This document shows, one piece after another, positions 1 through 8,639 of a stretch of DNA of 24,206 nucleotides. The stretch comes from a virus. The position numbers were made by a program, and so were the translations under genes. The DNA is taken from positions 1 through 24,206 of the IMG/VR virus record IMGVR_UViG_3300046558_000224; one strand, written 5' to 3'. The notes below the pieces were generated by a model. That model had not been told where the DNA came from. It made no database searches and saw nothing but the letters and a program-made list of their open reading frames with translations. How positions within the stretch are numbered: the stretch's first letter is position 1; each line of letters begins with the position of its first letter.

Positions 1-52
1 TTAAATACTTTAAGATGGTTAGATACCCTTTTAAATATACTTTATTGTTCAT
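1..52 (-). CDS. partial tail-region gene, 5' end only
   Basis: An ATG at 52 overlaps the last base of the stop codon of the upstream gene (TAATG). It follows a G-rich ribosome site (GGGGG, six bases upstream). The frame stays open to the window edge and reads MNNKVYLKGYLTILKYL. Only 17 codons are visible, so function cannot be assigned. Its position after the J-like and distal tail protein genes would suit another baseplate or tail-fibre protein. Confidence 0.55.
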   Translation of the reverse strand, partial: MNNKVYLKGYLTILKYL

Positions 53-957
53 TATATTCCCCCTAAAATATTATTTCCTCCTATACCAGAGAATCCCATG
101 AGAAAATAAGTATTAGCATTGTCTGTAATTTCAATATAATCATTATATGTCTCCATTATTTTTATCAATAAAGCTATTCCAGCCGCTTTAGTATTTCTTA
201 GAATATCTTTTACATCTTCTACAGAAATATTACTGATTGAAAAGTTAAATGGAATCTGAACAGTTATAGAAGCAGTATTAGTAATATAATGTTCTTCAGG
301 ATTTAAAATATTTCTCATATCTAAAATTGATGTAATAATTGATGTTGTAATAATTTTACCAATCATAACTTGAGTAGTTGTTAATGTAGATGTAGTTTCA
401 TAAGAAAAAATTCCATTACTATTTAGCTTAATATAAGTGGTAGAATTACTAGATAATAACTTAGCAGTATCATTAGATGTAATTCTGATTCCATTAATGT
501 ACCCTGTACCAGCTTTAATTTGGATATTTAATCCACTTATTATTTCTATTGTAAATCCATTCAATATGCCATTATCAAAGCTAACATGGCCTTCTCCAGG
601 TTTATAATGCTCTATAATGACAGGCTCTACTCCAAGATAATTAGTAACTACTTGTTTAATAGAAGAAATAGTGCCTCCACCTACAAAAGAAGGCACTTTA
701 GACTTAATTCTACTTCTAAAATTAGTATCATCTTCATTAATAAATCTTTTTAAATTTAATAACTTACCAATTTTATCTAAATCACTTTTTTTTGCAAAAT
801 CCACAAATTTAGAATTTTTTACTTCATTAGCATAAGAAACAAATGTATCTAATTCTTTACTTATTGCACTTAAAATTTTATATAAGTTACTATTTGTTTC
901 TTTATTATAATGGTCTGGCATATTATCTAAAATAAAATTAATTTTATCCATTATCAC
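52..957 (-). CDS. distal tail/baseplate protein (gpI/XkdU position)
   Basis: A 301-aa protein directly downstream of, and overlapping by 4 nt, the J-like baseplate gene. This is the position of P2 gpI or PBSX XkdU, which complete the baseplate wedge and often connect to tail fibres. The first ~100 residues (INFILDNMPDHYNKE, then a helical stretch ending near a GGGT turn) resemble the N-terminal part of such tail proteins. Residues ~110-200 look beta-rich, and the C-terminus ends in a glycine-rich GFSGIGGNNILGG stretch. A shorter start at the second Met (residue 3) is possible because both Met codons are close together. The general role is inferred from position and N-terminal resemblance; the exact family is not certain. 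Confidence 0.6.
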   Translation of the reverse strand: MIMDKINFILDNMPDHYNKETNSNLYKILSAISKELDTFVSYANEVKNSKFVDFAKKSDLDKIGKLLNLKRFINEDDTNFRSRIKSKVPSFVGGGTISSIKQVVTNYLGVEPVIIEHYKPGEGHVSFDNGILNGFTIEIISGLNIQIKAGTGYINGIRITSNDTAKLLSSNSTTYIKLNSNGIFSYETTSTLTTTQVMIGKIITTSIITSILDMRNILNPEEHYITNTASITVQIPFNFSISNISVEDVKDILRNTKAAGIALLIKIMETYNDYIEITDNANTYFLMGFSGIGGNNILGGI

Positions 958-2033
958 CGCTCCACTAATTTAGTTCCTAAAATTGCAATACTATTTACAT
1001 CTATAGTAGTATTTGAAGTAGGAGAATTAATTATAACATCTATAATATTATCAGAACTTGCTAATATTTTACTAGATAGTTGATTAACAATAAAAGAATC
1101 TCCAATTTTTAATAAGTTGAAATAATCATCAATTGCTTTACTTGCTGCGTCTAATGAAGATTGTGCAATATTTATATCTTTAATATAAAGAAAAACATTT
1201 ACATTAATAGGCACAGTTACAGGCTCAATAACTTTAAAATCTATACCGCCTGCTTTTATTTCTTCAATTACTGTTTCTAATTCTGTTATTTTAGATGAAG
1301 CCATTGGTATTACATCACCTAAAACTAAAATATCCATAGTTCCAATACCTCTAGCCATGTCTAACACTTTAACAGATTTTACACCAGCAACTCCAGATAA
1401 TTTATTAGTTATGGCATTTATTGTTCCTAACCCTGATGCTTCCAATTTACCTATTGTTCTTACTTTTAAATTATCATCTGTTTCTTCATCTTCTCCGCCA
1501 ATTATAGATTCTGTATTAATAACAGATTCTATTCCAATTGGTGGGTCATTAATAACGTTTATTTTATTTGCAATAGTATTAGAAATTAATCCAGGTTCTA
1601 CAGATTGAACATTAGCATAAACTTCTGTTTGACCTGTTAATAATGTAACACTTTCTGTTGTTTCATATCGAATTATTTCTCCATCTATATTTGGAAGAGT
1701 TTCTACTAAAGTTCCAATAGGTATTATATAATCTGAAGCTGCTGGTGTTTCTCTATAAAATTTAACTCGCCCAGTTGCATATTGTGCAGGAACTCTTTCC
1801 ATACCCATTATTTTTACTAAATTTGTTAAATCATCATCAGCAGCTGTGTCTATAAAAGAATTTTCATAAATTTGCCCCATATACCAATATTGCAAATCTA
1901 ATTCTTCCATTATTGCTTCAATTATAGTCCTTAAAGGTTCTCCATCAGAAAAGTCTAATTCTGGAATACTTTCTAATATAGTACTTGTAACATCTTCAAC
2001 CATCTGTTCTTTATCTTTAGCTTCAAACTCCAT
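954..2033 (-). CDS. baseplate J-like protein (Mu gp47/XkdT family)
   Basis: A 359-aa protein with the typical opening of Baseplate_J proteins: an acidic helical N-terminus, then SDGEPLRTIIEAIMEELD, DTAADDDLTNLVKIMGMER, and a GTLVET/GLISNTIANKIN beta core around residues 95-165. It forms the baseplate wedge that joins hub to periphery in contractile tails. The length is close to PBSX XkdT. The start is an ATG preceded by AGAGGTGAT six bases upstream. It follows the gp25-like gene and overlaps the next gene by 4 nt, as in the conserved gp25-J-I order. It acts in the assembling virion in the host cytoplasm. Confidence 0.9.
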   Translation of the reverse strand: MEFEAKDKEQMVEDVTSTILESIPELDFSDGEPLRTIIEAIMEELDLQYWYMGQIYENSFIDTAADDDLTNLVKIMGMERVPAQYATGRVKFYRETPAASDYIIPIGTLVETLPNIDGEIIRYETTESVTLLTGQTEVYANVQSVEPGLISNTIANKINVINDPPIGIESVINTESIIGGEDEETDDNLKVRTIGKLEASGLGTINAITNKLSGVAGVKSVKVLDMARGIGTMDILVLGDVIPMASSKITELETVIEEIKAGGIDFKVIEPVTVPINVNVFLYIKDINIAQSSLDAASKAIDDYFNLLKIGDSFIVNQLSSKILASSDNIIDVIINSPTSNTTIDVNSIAILGTKLVER

Positions 2034-2046
2034 TTAAATATCACCT

Positions 2047-2391
2047 CTATAATGTAAAATCTAAATCTAAAACTTCATAGTTATTTAATTTAATTTCTGC
2101 ATCAACTTTATATCTTCCAAAAGAATCTTTAGATAATGAAGCTATTTCAACATCTATTATTCTTTCGTCGTCCATTAACGCATCTTTTAAGTAATCAAGA
2201 ATTGTTTTTTCATTTTGTTTTCCTATAAATTTTGGATGTCCATAATCTTCATTATAAAATAATTCACCTTTTTGAGTTTTTAACCTTAAATTTAAAGATT
2301 GTGCTAAAGCATCCATATCTTCTATTAATATTATTTTTCCTAATGAATCTAAAACAATATCTCCATTATTATCTAATTTTATGCTACTCAA
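2047..2391 (-). CDS. gp25-like baseplate wedge protein (XkdS/DUF2634-like)
   Basis: A 114-aa protein with the T4 gp25/XkdS pattern: QSLNLRLKTQKGELFYNEDYGHPKF at residues ~31-55, then DYLKDALMDDERI and a C-terminal beta hairpin. Despite the old lysozyme label for the family, it is a structural wedge component. The start is a TTG whose TTGA overlaps the stop of the upstream gene by 4 nt; AAGGGTG lies seven bases upstream inside that gene, indicating translational coupling. It sits immediately before the J-like gene, as in PBSX and Mu-type phages. Confidence 0.85.
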   Translation of the reverse strand: MSSIKLDNNGDIVLDSLGKIILIEDMDALAQSLNLRLKTQKGELFYNEDYGHPKFIGKQNEKTILDYLKDALMDDERIIDVEIASLSKDSFGRYKVDAEIKLNNYEVLDLDFTL

Positions 2392-2792
2392 TCTAATGCA
2401 CCCTTGGTAATATTACCAGTATACAATATATTTCCTTCAACTTCTACATTACCTTTTATTCTTACTTTACCATCTTTTAATAAAATATAAGAACCAGATT
2501 TACAATATACAATTGCTTCTCCTGGATTTAATTCTACAGGACTATTGTTTTCTACTCCAATAAGTGACGCACTTTTTAAAGTATTATTAAATAAAATCTG
2601 CCCATTTTGTCCCGCTAATGGCAATGAAAAGAAACCATAAGGAGAAATAATTTTAACATCTCTAATTTCTTCTTCATCAGATAACATAACATACGCTACT
2701 TTTTTAGATTTTAAAATAGACGTTATACTACCCATCATAGATACTCTAAAATTTTTTATAGACTTTTCTACTATATCTTTAATATTTTTCAT
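2388..2792 (-). CDS. Mu gp45-like baseplate spike protein
   Basis: I place the start at the ATG at 2792 because AAGGAG precedes it by six bases; a Met 13 codons further upstream lacks a ribosome site and would overlap the hub gene. The resulting 134-aa protein has the Mu gp45 layout: a YGFFSLPLAGQNGQ segment, LIGVENNSPVELNPGEAIVY, then a beta strand region (SYILLKDGKVRIKGNVEVEGNILYTG, described by positions ~95-125) that resembles a short beta-helical needle. Such proteins form the membrane-piercing central spike under the hub. It is short for the family. The stop overlaps the next gene by 4 nt. Confidence 0.75.
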   Translation of the reverse strand: MKNIKDIVEKSIKNFRVSMMGSITSILKSKKVAYVMLSDEEEIRDVKIISPYGFFSLPLAGQNGQILFNNTLKSASLIGVENNSPVELNPGEAIVYCKSGSYILLKDGKVRIKGNVEVEGNILYTGNITKGALD

Positions 2793-2802
2793 TTTATTCT
2801 CC

Positions 2803-3819
2803 TTATAATTCAGGTAATTTAGGAATATCATTATAATTAAAGTTTACTTGAATATTTGGCATTAATTTAAGAGTAATATCTGTAATGGAACCGGAATCTA
2901 TACTTTTACGATAATTAACGCTATCAACTAATAGATATGCATCAAAATTTATTTTATCTATTTTTACTCTAGCACATTTATTAATATAAATAGGTTTCTT
3001 TGTTGGAGTAGATATTTTTACAATTAAAGCATTTTTATTAATATTATAAAATTCTTCTTTAGCTCTTTTTTGTGCATCAGAAACTTTTTCTATATCTGAT
3101 TCATTTAATATCTTTCTTTTTCTTGTCTTTAAACTATTGTCAATATAGGAGCCTTTAATCTGTTTCTTATCGCTACCACCATAGACTATAACTTCGTTAG
3201 TAATATCGTTACTAATAGTAATTTGACAATCTAGCATTTTTATTCCATACGGACTAGTATTACTAAAATAATAAGTGTAATCTTTAGTAGATATTGGTTT
3301 TTTAACATCAAGTCTACCTTCTTTTATATTATAAATTGGCTTTAAATTTCTTTCTTTAGCTAATCTTTCAACTATACCATATTGATTTTCTCCAGCTGAT
3401 ATTGTTATTTTTTTAAATGCAGAATTACTATCACAATCAAATTTTACACCATAACCTGGCAAAACTTTAGACATATAATCTTTAAGTCCTAATTTATTAT
3501 ATGTTTTAGGTAAAGCATCATTATCCAATAATATTGCTAATTCATCTCTTCCTGTAATTCTAATATTATTACTATCTTTTGTATATTCTACATCTAAATC
3601 GTCAATGTAACCTTCTATTGCTAATTCTTCATTAATATAAAATAATATTTTATCGCCAGAAGAAATAACATCAGAAACTTGATAATCTGGATTACCAGTA
3701 ACTACTTCAAAAGCGTCTGCTGGTACATCCATAGAAGTTTCAATATTAAATGTTTTTAAATATACTATATCATATATATTACCTGTTTTTTTAGAATAAA
3801 CTCTAAGTTTTTCTGACAT
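2803..3819 (-). CDS. baseplate hub protein (XkdQ/gpD-like)
   Basis: A 338-aa protein in the slot of PBSX XkdQ or P2 gpD, between the LysM protein and the spike. The N-terminus (KKTGNIYDIVYLKTFNIETSMD, then ADAFEVVT around residues 36-43) and the VTGNPDYQVSDVISSGDKILFYINEELAIEGYIDD module resemble the hub family beta domains. The middle contains ITGRDELAILLDNDALPKTY, typical of these proteins. The hub trimer caps the tail tube and holds the spike. The start is preceded by GAGGTGA four bases upstream. Confidence 0.85.
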   Translation of the reverse strand: MSEKLRVYSKKTGNIYDIVYLKTFNIETSMDVPADAFEVVTGNPDYQVSDVISSGDKILFYINEELAIEGYIDDLDVEYTKDSNNIRITGRDELAILLDNDALPKTYNKLGLKDYMSKVLPGYGVKFDCDSNSAFKKITISAGENQYGIVERLAKERNLKPIYNIKEGRLDVKKPISTKDYTYYFSNTSPYGIKMLDCQITISNDITNEVIVYGGSDKKQIKGSYIDNSLKTRKRKILNESDIEKVSDAQKRAKEEFYNINKNALIVKISTPTKKPIYINKCARVKIDKINFDAYLLVDSVNYRKSIDSGSITDITLKLMPNIQVNFNYNDIPKLPEL

Positions 3820-3828
3820 ATTGTCACC

Positions 3829-4623
3829 TCAATAAGGTATATATAATTTCCATCCTATTTTAAGTGAGCTAGGATTTTTTATTATGTTTTTATTAGCATC
3901 TGCTATTTTTTTCCATTTAGTTGTTGTACCATAATAAATTTTAGAAATTTTTCCTAAAGTATCACCAGATTTAACAACATAATATCTTTTCTTTTTATCG
4001 TCACTTTCTTCTACTATACTAAACATTTTTTCCCAAGTTTTAGGGCCAACAATGCCATCAACAGTTAATTTGTTTTTCTTTTGATATACTTTAACAGCTG
4101 CTTCTGTTTTAGGACCAAATACTCCATCTTTTGTTACACCAACAACCCCTTGAACTAATTTAACATTTTCTCCTTTTGAACCTTTTTTTAAAACTCCAGG
4201 ATATTTATATTTAAGAACGGTTTTACCATTGCTACTAGGCTTTTTAGTTGGTGTTTTCTTAATTATTATAGGCATATCTTTGTGTTCTATAAATTCAAAA
4301 TCATATTCTACATAATTTGGAGTTGGTTCTTCTTTAGATGTTAACTTAGATAATCTTACTGTAAATTTACCATATTTAGGATGAATTAAAGTGCCAACTT
4401 TATTATTTACAGAATAACTAGATAAATTTTTAAAATAAGAGTATGCATTAGAACCGTAAAATACACCAGAGCCTGAAAATATTCTAGGAGATAATCCTAA
4501 TTCTTCTGTTTCTGCTCCATCTACATCTGGAAATTCATGTCTAATTATTTTATTTTCATAACTTATAATAAATGTAGATGGATTATGCGGCCATGTAAAA
4601 TTTATAAATTTTAAATTTGCCAT
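3829..4623 (-). CDS. baseplate/tail LysM protein with added peptidoglycan-binding domain (XkdP-like)
   Basis: A 264-aa three-part protein. Residues 1-~114 form the tail-associated N-domain (FTWPHNPSTFIISYENK, IFSGSGVFYG). Residues ~141-201 are a PG_binding_1 domain (GSKGENVKLVQG, DGVFGPKTEAAVKVYQ, DGIVGPKTWEKMF). Residues ~213-262 are a C-terminal LysM domain (YVVKSGDTLGKISKIYYG, KIGWKLYIPY). The protein likely sits at the hub and binds cell-wall glycan. XkdP-like proteins usually end in LysM; the additional PG_binding_1 domain between the N-domain and LysM is less usual. No catalytic lysin domain is seen. GGAGG lies upstream of the ATG. Confidence 0.87.
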   Translation of the reverse strand: MANLKFINFTWPHNPSTFIISYENKIIRHEFPDVDGAETEELGLSPRIFSGSGVFYGSNAYSYFKNLSSYSVNNKVGTLIHPKYGKFTVRLSKLTSKEEPTPNYVEYDFEFIEHKDMPIIIKKTPTKKPSSNGKTVLKYKYPGVLKKGSKGENVKLVQGVVGVTKDGVFGPKTEAAVKVYQKKNKLTVDGIVGPKTWEKMFSIVEESDDKKKRYYVVKSGDTLGKISKIYYGTTTKWKKIADANKNIIKNPSSLKIGWKLYIPY

Positions 4624-4627
4624 AATT

Positions 4628-7423
4628 TTACCTCCATCCTAAACGTCTCTGCATAATAGCATTTTTTCTATCCCATGCAGTTTCACCAGTATTTGTTCCT
4701 TCTCTTTTTGTAAAACTTGTAGAACCAGAAGTTGTTACTTTAGCTTGAGGAACGCCAGTTACATTAACTTGAGGTGGCTGTACAATAATACTTAACGCAT
4801 TATTTAATTTTATATTTTGTAATTTATTATTTGCTTGACTAAATCCATCTAAGATAGATGTATTAATATTAGCTGTACCTTCTTTAGCAAAATCCATAAT
4901 TTTTTGATTGTTTGCTTCTTTTTCTTTTGGATTAACTTTTTCTGGTGATATTTTATTAACAAGTGTTATTAAATCTTTTTTTACAGCGTCCCAACTACCA
5001 GATGAATATCTACCGCTTGTTAAATCACTACCGCTAGTACCTTTTGGAGCAGGTGTAGGTTTAAAGAAATTAGATTCTGGAACTATTTGTGTTTCTCCAG
5101 GTTTTTTTGGCCCTTTATATTTTGAAGGGTCTTTTAATATTTTACTCATTTCATCTACTTTTTTATCAGTTTTAGGTCCTAATTTTTCTACTTGTTTCTG
5201 AACTGGATTTTTACTAATTGCTTGATTTACTTCTTTTGGATGAGTTAATATATATACAGCGCCAGCAATTGCTACAGCATAACCGCCCCATTTTAAAGCA
5301 GAAAGCGCTTTAGAACCAAAACTTGTACCAGTAGCAACAACTGGAGGTACACCGCCAGCTCCTCCTGGTACTCCACCACCACCATTAACTGTAGCCCCAT
5401 AAACATTAACTATATTTGCTTTTATAGCCATATTTTTACCTAATATTTCTGATAATACATTACCTTTACCTTTATTTCCTGTAAAAAGTCCTAAAATAGA
5501 TTGAGTTAAAGATGTTGCTATTTTTGTACCTTTCATTGCAAGAGATACTCCTCTTACACCTAATTCAATTACTTTTATAACTGCTCCAGTAACCATTAAA
5601 GCAATTCCGCCTTTTACTAATGTTGCTACTAATTTTGCTGGGTCTTGTAAATCTTTAGGTAATTTTTTAACTGCATCGTCAAATTCTTTATTTGCTTTAA
5701 AAATATCTTTAATGAAACTAATACCATTTTTAACGATATGCCATGGGAATTCAATTAAATTATCGCCCCAATCAGCTTTAATAAGGTTTTTATTGGCAGC
5801 ACTACCTATTTGCTTTGCAGTAGAAGGGAGAGTTTTAGAAATTTCTACTCCATTAATAACACCATTACCTAATGTATTAACTACTTGAGCTGTAGTAGTA
5901 TGCCCTTCCTCTTTAAACTTAGTTACTGTTTCCTCTAATGATTTTCTAAATTTTTGAATTGGACTCTCATATTCATAATTTTCTGCATTAAGATTACCAA
6001 ATTTTTTATTTCCACCTGTAGGTGGTGAGAAATTCCTTGTTAATTGTTCTGCACCAGTTTTAATAAGTGGAACAATACCATCTAATAATTTAATTTGAGC
6101 AGATTCCCAAGCTCCACTTAATACGTTTAATTGAAATTTACCAGATTGAGCAATAATATCATGAGTCTTATCTACTGCTCCATCTGAATGCTTTACATCT
6201 TTAAACATTTCTTTTAAGGCATCTGAACCATAATATACTTTACCAGTTTTTTCTCCATCTTTACCAATTTCATCATATTTAGATTGTAAACCCATAAGAA
6301 TAGGAGCTGTACCTGCTGCTCCAAATACTTTTGATATTAATGGCATGGCTTTTTGTGAATCCCAAAAGTCTTTAGGAGCTACTCCACCATTTTTACCTAA
6401 ATAGTCTTTAAAACCTTTTTCGTCTTTAACTTCTTTTCTATATTTAGGATTTATAAAGCCTTTACTAATCATAGCTTTTTCCATATCTGCAATTAAATCT
6501 GGAAATTCTTTTAATTGTCTTGTATCTTTATTAAAAATAGCATCTGTTACACCTAAACTTGAAAAATATCCTCTTGTTCTTTTATAAAGAACATCATCAT
6601 TACCTATTTTAGATGCACTAGTCATTGCATGAAGAAAGTCCTGGGAACCTTGCGCTGCTGACATACCTTGGTCTCTCATTGTCATTAAAGCAACTAAAGA
6701 TGAATCTAATGACTGACCATACATGTTTGCACGACCAGCTAATTCACCTATTGCATGGGGTAATTCTTCTGTTTGTAGTAATGATTTATTTAATGCAATA
6801 GTTAATTTATCTGTAATTTGACTAGAATTTTGCATACTAATATTAAAACCTTTTGCAGCAGCAATAACCATTTCAGCAGCATCTTGTGGAACAGCATCTA
6901 CTGCTTCAGAAAAATATGCTGTTGTTTTTAACATGGACTTCATATCTTTAGAATTATTAATACCACCTTGACCTAATAGAATTCCTATATCTGCTAAGTC
7001 TGTTGGTTTATATGAAGTTTTATATGTTAAATCATTTAAAATATAATCAGAAACGTTTTTTCTAACTCCATTATTTGTTTCCATACGTGATTGCATTACT
7101 CTTGTTTTATAATCATAGTCTAAAGCTTTATTTGTTCCTTGAATTGCTAATCCGCCTACAACTGCTCCACCAATCATTGTAATATTTCTTAAATTTCTCT
7201 GTAGCGCAGCAGTATGCATATTAAACATCATTAATGATTTAGACATTTTATCCATTCTACCAATTACAGAATCTAAGTTGCGACCAAATGCACCAAGAAA
7301 ATTATTTGCACTACCAAATCCTTTTCCCATGTGATTCATCGTATTTTGAATGCCTCTTAGCGAACTTGAAGCTAAATCTTTAACTCCAACAACTATACTA
7401 ACTTTGTGATTAGAGCTTGTCAT
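4628..7423 (-). CDS. tail tape measure protein
   Basis: I place the start at the ATG at 7423, preceded by AGAGGTGA; an upstream Met seven codons earlier has no ribosome site. The 931-aa protein is the longest in the window. It follows the chaperone pair and carries TMP hallmarks: long helices, SAAQGSQDFLHAMTSA, an N-terminal NMYGQSLDSSLVALMTM segment, and a conserved LNVLSGAWESAQIKL motif. Hydrophobic segments lie near VKGGIALMVTGAVIKVIELG and YAVAIAGAVYILT. The C-terminal third is Gly/Pro/Lys-rich and probably flexible. It fixes tail length; the residue number would suggest a tail of roughly 140 nm by the usual ~0.15 nm per residue rule (inference). Confidence 0.93.
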   Translation of the reverse strand: MTSSNHKVSIVVGVKDLASSSLRGIQNTMNHMGKGFGSANNFLGAFGRNLDSVIGRMDKMSKSLMMFNMHTAALQRNLRNITMIGGAVVGGLAIQGTNKALDYDYKTRVMQSRMETNNGVRKNVSDYILNDLTYKTSYKPTDLADIGILLGQGGINNSKDMKSMLKTTAYFSEAVDAVPQDAAEMVIAAAKGFNISMQNSSQITDKLTIALNKSLLQTEELPHAIGELAGRANMYGQSLDSSLVALMTMRDQGMSAAQGSQDFLHAMTSASKIGNDDVLYKRTRGYFSSLGVTDAIFNKDTRQLKEFPDLIADMEKAMISKGFINPKYRKEVKDEKGFKDYLGKNGGVAPKDFWDSQKAMPLISKVFGAAGTAPILMGLQSKYDEIGKDGEKTGKVYYGSDALKEMFKDVKHSDGAVDKTHDIIAQSGKFQLNVLSGAWESAQIKLLDGIVPLIKTGAEQLTRNFSPPTGGNKKFGNLNAENYEYESPIQKFRKSLEETVTKFKEEGHTTTAQVVNTLGNGVINGVEISKTLPSTAKQIGSAANKNLIKADWGDNLIEFPWHIVKNGISFIKDIFKANKEFDDAVKKLPKDLQDPAKLVATLVKGGIALMVTGAVIKVIELGVRGVSLAMKGTKIATSLTQSILGLFTGNKGKGNVLSEILGKNMAIKANIVNVYGATVNGGGGVPGGAGGVPPVVATGTSFGSKALSALKWGGYAVAIAGAVYILTHPKEVNQAISKNPVQKQVEKLGPKTDKKVDEMSKILKDPSKYKGPKKPGETQIVPESNFFKPTPAPKGTSGSDLTSGRYSSGSWDAVKKDLITLVNKISPEKVNPKEKEANNQKIMDFAKEGTANINTSILDGFSQANNKLQNIKLNNALSIIVQPPQVNVTGVPQAKVTTSGSTSFTKREGTNTGETAWDRKNAIMQRRLGWR

Positions 7424-7519
7424 AATGTCACCTCTTAATTGCATTAAATAATTATCTATAATAAATAATATAAAAATTTAAGGTATTTATTCAGATTAAA
7501 TAATGTAGAAGCTATAGAT

Positions 7520-7555
7520 ATAAATAAAACCCTAGAGATTATCTAGGGCTATTTT
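7520..7555 (-). terminator. intrinsic terminator between chaperone genes and tape measure gene
   Basis: A perfect 7-bp stem, CCCTAGA with TCTAGGG (7530-7536 / 7542-7548), has a 5-nt loop. In the leftward direction a TTTT-rich tract follows. It sits just after the stop of the frameshift extension (7555) and about 100 nt before the tape-measure start. The plus-strand side also has T residues, so it may work both ways. I see no convincing promoter in 7424-7519. Confidence 0.75.
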
Positions 7556-7839
7556 TATTCTGCATTATTTTTTAATTTTTCAAATAATTCTTCGTCAAAG
7601 TTAGGATTAACTTCAACGTCTAATAAAGCATTACAACTTGTACATCTATCTTCTTTTGACTTTTCTTGACAGGATTTACAAACTTTTTCAAGTTGTTCAT
7701 CATTATCTATTGACATATGAACCATCATCCATACCCATTGACCATCAGTCATTGCCTCTATACTAGGGTCAGTAGGAAGTTTCTTAAAGCGATTAAGGAC
7801 GGACCACTTAAATCGTTCAACTGAATTTTCTCTAGCGTT
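7555..7839 (-). CDS. -1 frameshift extension of the tail assembly chaperone (GT-like C-terminal domain)
   Basis: This frame is open from the slippery site to 7555 and encodes 94 residues. The only in-frame Met (ATG at 7752) has GAGG just two bases before it, so separate initiation is unlikely. Fused after codon 128 of the upstream gene it gives a 222-aa product. The junction region reads ERFKWSVLNRFKKLPTDP and then MTDGQWVWMMVHMSID, a pattern typical of C-terminal halves of XkdN/GT-type tail chaperones. Two CxxC pairs (CKSC and CTSC) suggest a small zinc knuckle. In lambda the GT extension recruits the tape measure while the G part binds tube subunits; I infer the same division here. Confidence 0.8.
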   Translation of the reverse strand, partial: NARENSVERFKWSVLNRFKKLPTDPSIEAMTDGQWVWMMVHMSIDNDEQLEKVCKSCQEKSKEDRCTSCNALLDVEVNPNFDEELFEKLKNNAE

Positions 7840-8222
7840 TTTTTTAGTTCCTCAAATGTTTCTTCAGAAACTGCATTAAGAAATGGACTGGATTCCTGAG
7901 TTAATAGACTGTATTCAACCATAAAATATTGGATTTCTGAGTTATCTAGTGTTCCGTAGAATTCTTCAAAAGAATCAGCTAGAGTCTTTTTATTATCATC
8001 TTTATCTCTCAAAGCTTTGTAAATTATATAAGCTTGGTTTACAATAGATACATCATCTTCATTTGTAATACCTTTTTGTTTAATAAAATCTTCAGCTTTA
8101 ATCTGCGCATCGGATAATTCATTAGATGGTAAAATAACTAGCATAACTTTTTCTTCTACTCCAGGAAAATTAACTAATTTATTATTTTTTTTGCCTTGCT
8201 TTAATCTTTGTAAGGTATTCAT
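7758..8222 (-). CDS. tail assembly chaperone, short form (XkdN/gpG-like)
   Basis: A 154-aa mostly helical protein located between tail tube and tape measure, the fixed place of tail assembly chaperones. The start has AGGAGG seven bases upstream. Residues 1-128 are shared with the frameshifted form. The last 26 codons are specific to the unshifted product, which stops at 7758. The sequence (NELSDAQIKAEDFIKQKG, NQAYIIYKALRDKD, YFMVEYSLLTQESSP) fits the XkdN-like family. It keeps the tape measure soluble during tail tube assembly and is absent from the finished virion. Confidence 0.85.
   Translation of the reverse strand: MNTLQRLKQGKKNNKLVNFPGVEEKVMLVILPSNELSDAQIKAEDFIKQKGITNEDDVSIVNQAYIIYKALRDKDDNKKTLADSFEEFYGTLDNSEIQYFMVEYSLLTQESSPFLNAVSEETFEELKKTLEKIQLNDLSGPSLIALRNFLLTLV
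7839..7845 (-). other. programmed -1 ribosomal frameshift site
   Basis: The coding strand has eight consecutive A residues (7838-7845). In the chaperone frame they read CTA AAA AAA ACG, giving the slippery heptamer A_AAA_AAA. A slip of -1 gives AAC GCT AGA GAA and continues into the open frame ending at 7555. A_AAA_AAG and A_AAA_AAA are classic bacterial -1 sites. I see no strong downstream pseudoknot, and no Shine-Dalgarno stimulator was confirmed. Confidence 0.8.
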
Positions 8223-8241
8223 TTTTTATTCCTCCTATTAT

Positions 8242-8625
8242 CTATCTCTTATCTTCTCTTCGTTTGCTTGCTCTAATTGAAATATTTTCAGCAATTATGT
8301 CGTTTAATGAGCCTTCTTCTTCAATACCTGTAATTGAACATGCAGAGTAAACAATGCGTTTATTAGGCTTAACAATAACAAATTCAAAATTGTCAATAGT
8401 ATAAAAACTAATATTATCCGCTAATGCAGCATCAGTAACATATGCTTTAGTAATACGGATAGTATATTGCTTTTTGCCAGTAGTATATCCTACAGCGTCT
8501 GCTGAACCAAAAGCATCAACTTCTTTATCTTCTTTAGAATATGAAGTATTATAACTTTGAACAACTGCAACTTTTATGCCATTTAATTCAAAGTATACGT
8601 CTTTACTAGTAGGTAAAACTGCCAT
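8242..8625 (-). CDS. tail tube protein (XkdM-like)
   Basis: A 127-aa beta-rich protein directly downstream of the sheath gene, 14 nt away, and preceded by AAGGAGG. The N-terminal part (SKDVYFELNGIKVAVVQSYNTSYSKEDKEVDAFGS) and the central GKKQYTIRITKAYVTD strand pattern fit the small tube proteins of PBSX-like tails. About 128-150 residues is the usual size. It polymerises into hexameric rings inside the sheath. The C-terminus (SIRASKRREDKR) is basic. Confidence 0.85.
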   Translation of the reverse strand: MAVLPTSKDVYFELNGIKVAVVQSYNTSYSKEDKEVDAFGSADAVGYTTGKKQYTIRITKAYVTDAALADNISFYTIDNFEFVIVKPNKRIVYSACSITGIEEEGSLNDIIAENISIRASKRREDKR

Positions 8626-8639
8626 TTATTTCAACCTCC

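Noticed and set aside
1357-1608. Plus-strand frame of 83 codons
   Set aside because: Lies wholly inside the J-like baseplate gene on the other strand, with no ribosome site and low-complexity Ser/Ile composition; a shadow frame.
4908-5201. Plus-strand frame of 97 codons
   Set aside because: Antisense to the tape measure gene, without ribosome site or recognisable domain.
7555-7752. 65-aa frame as an independent gene
   Set aside because: GAGG is only two bases from the ATG, and the conserved-looking segment extends upstream of it; a frameshift extension explains it better.
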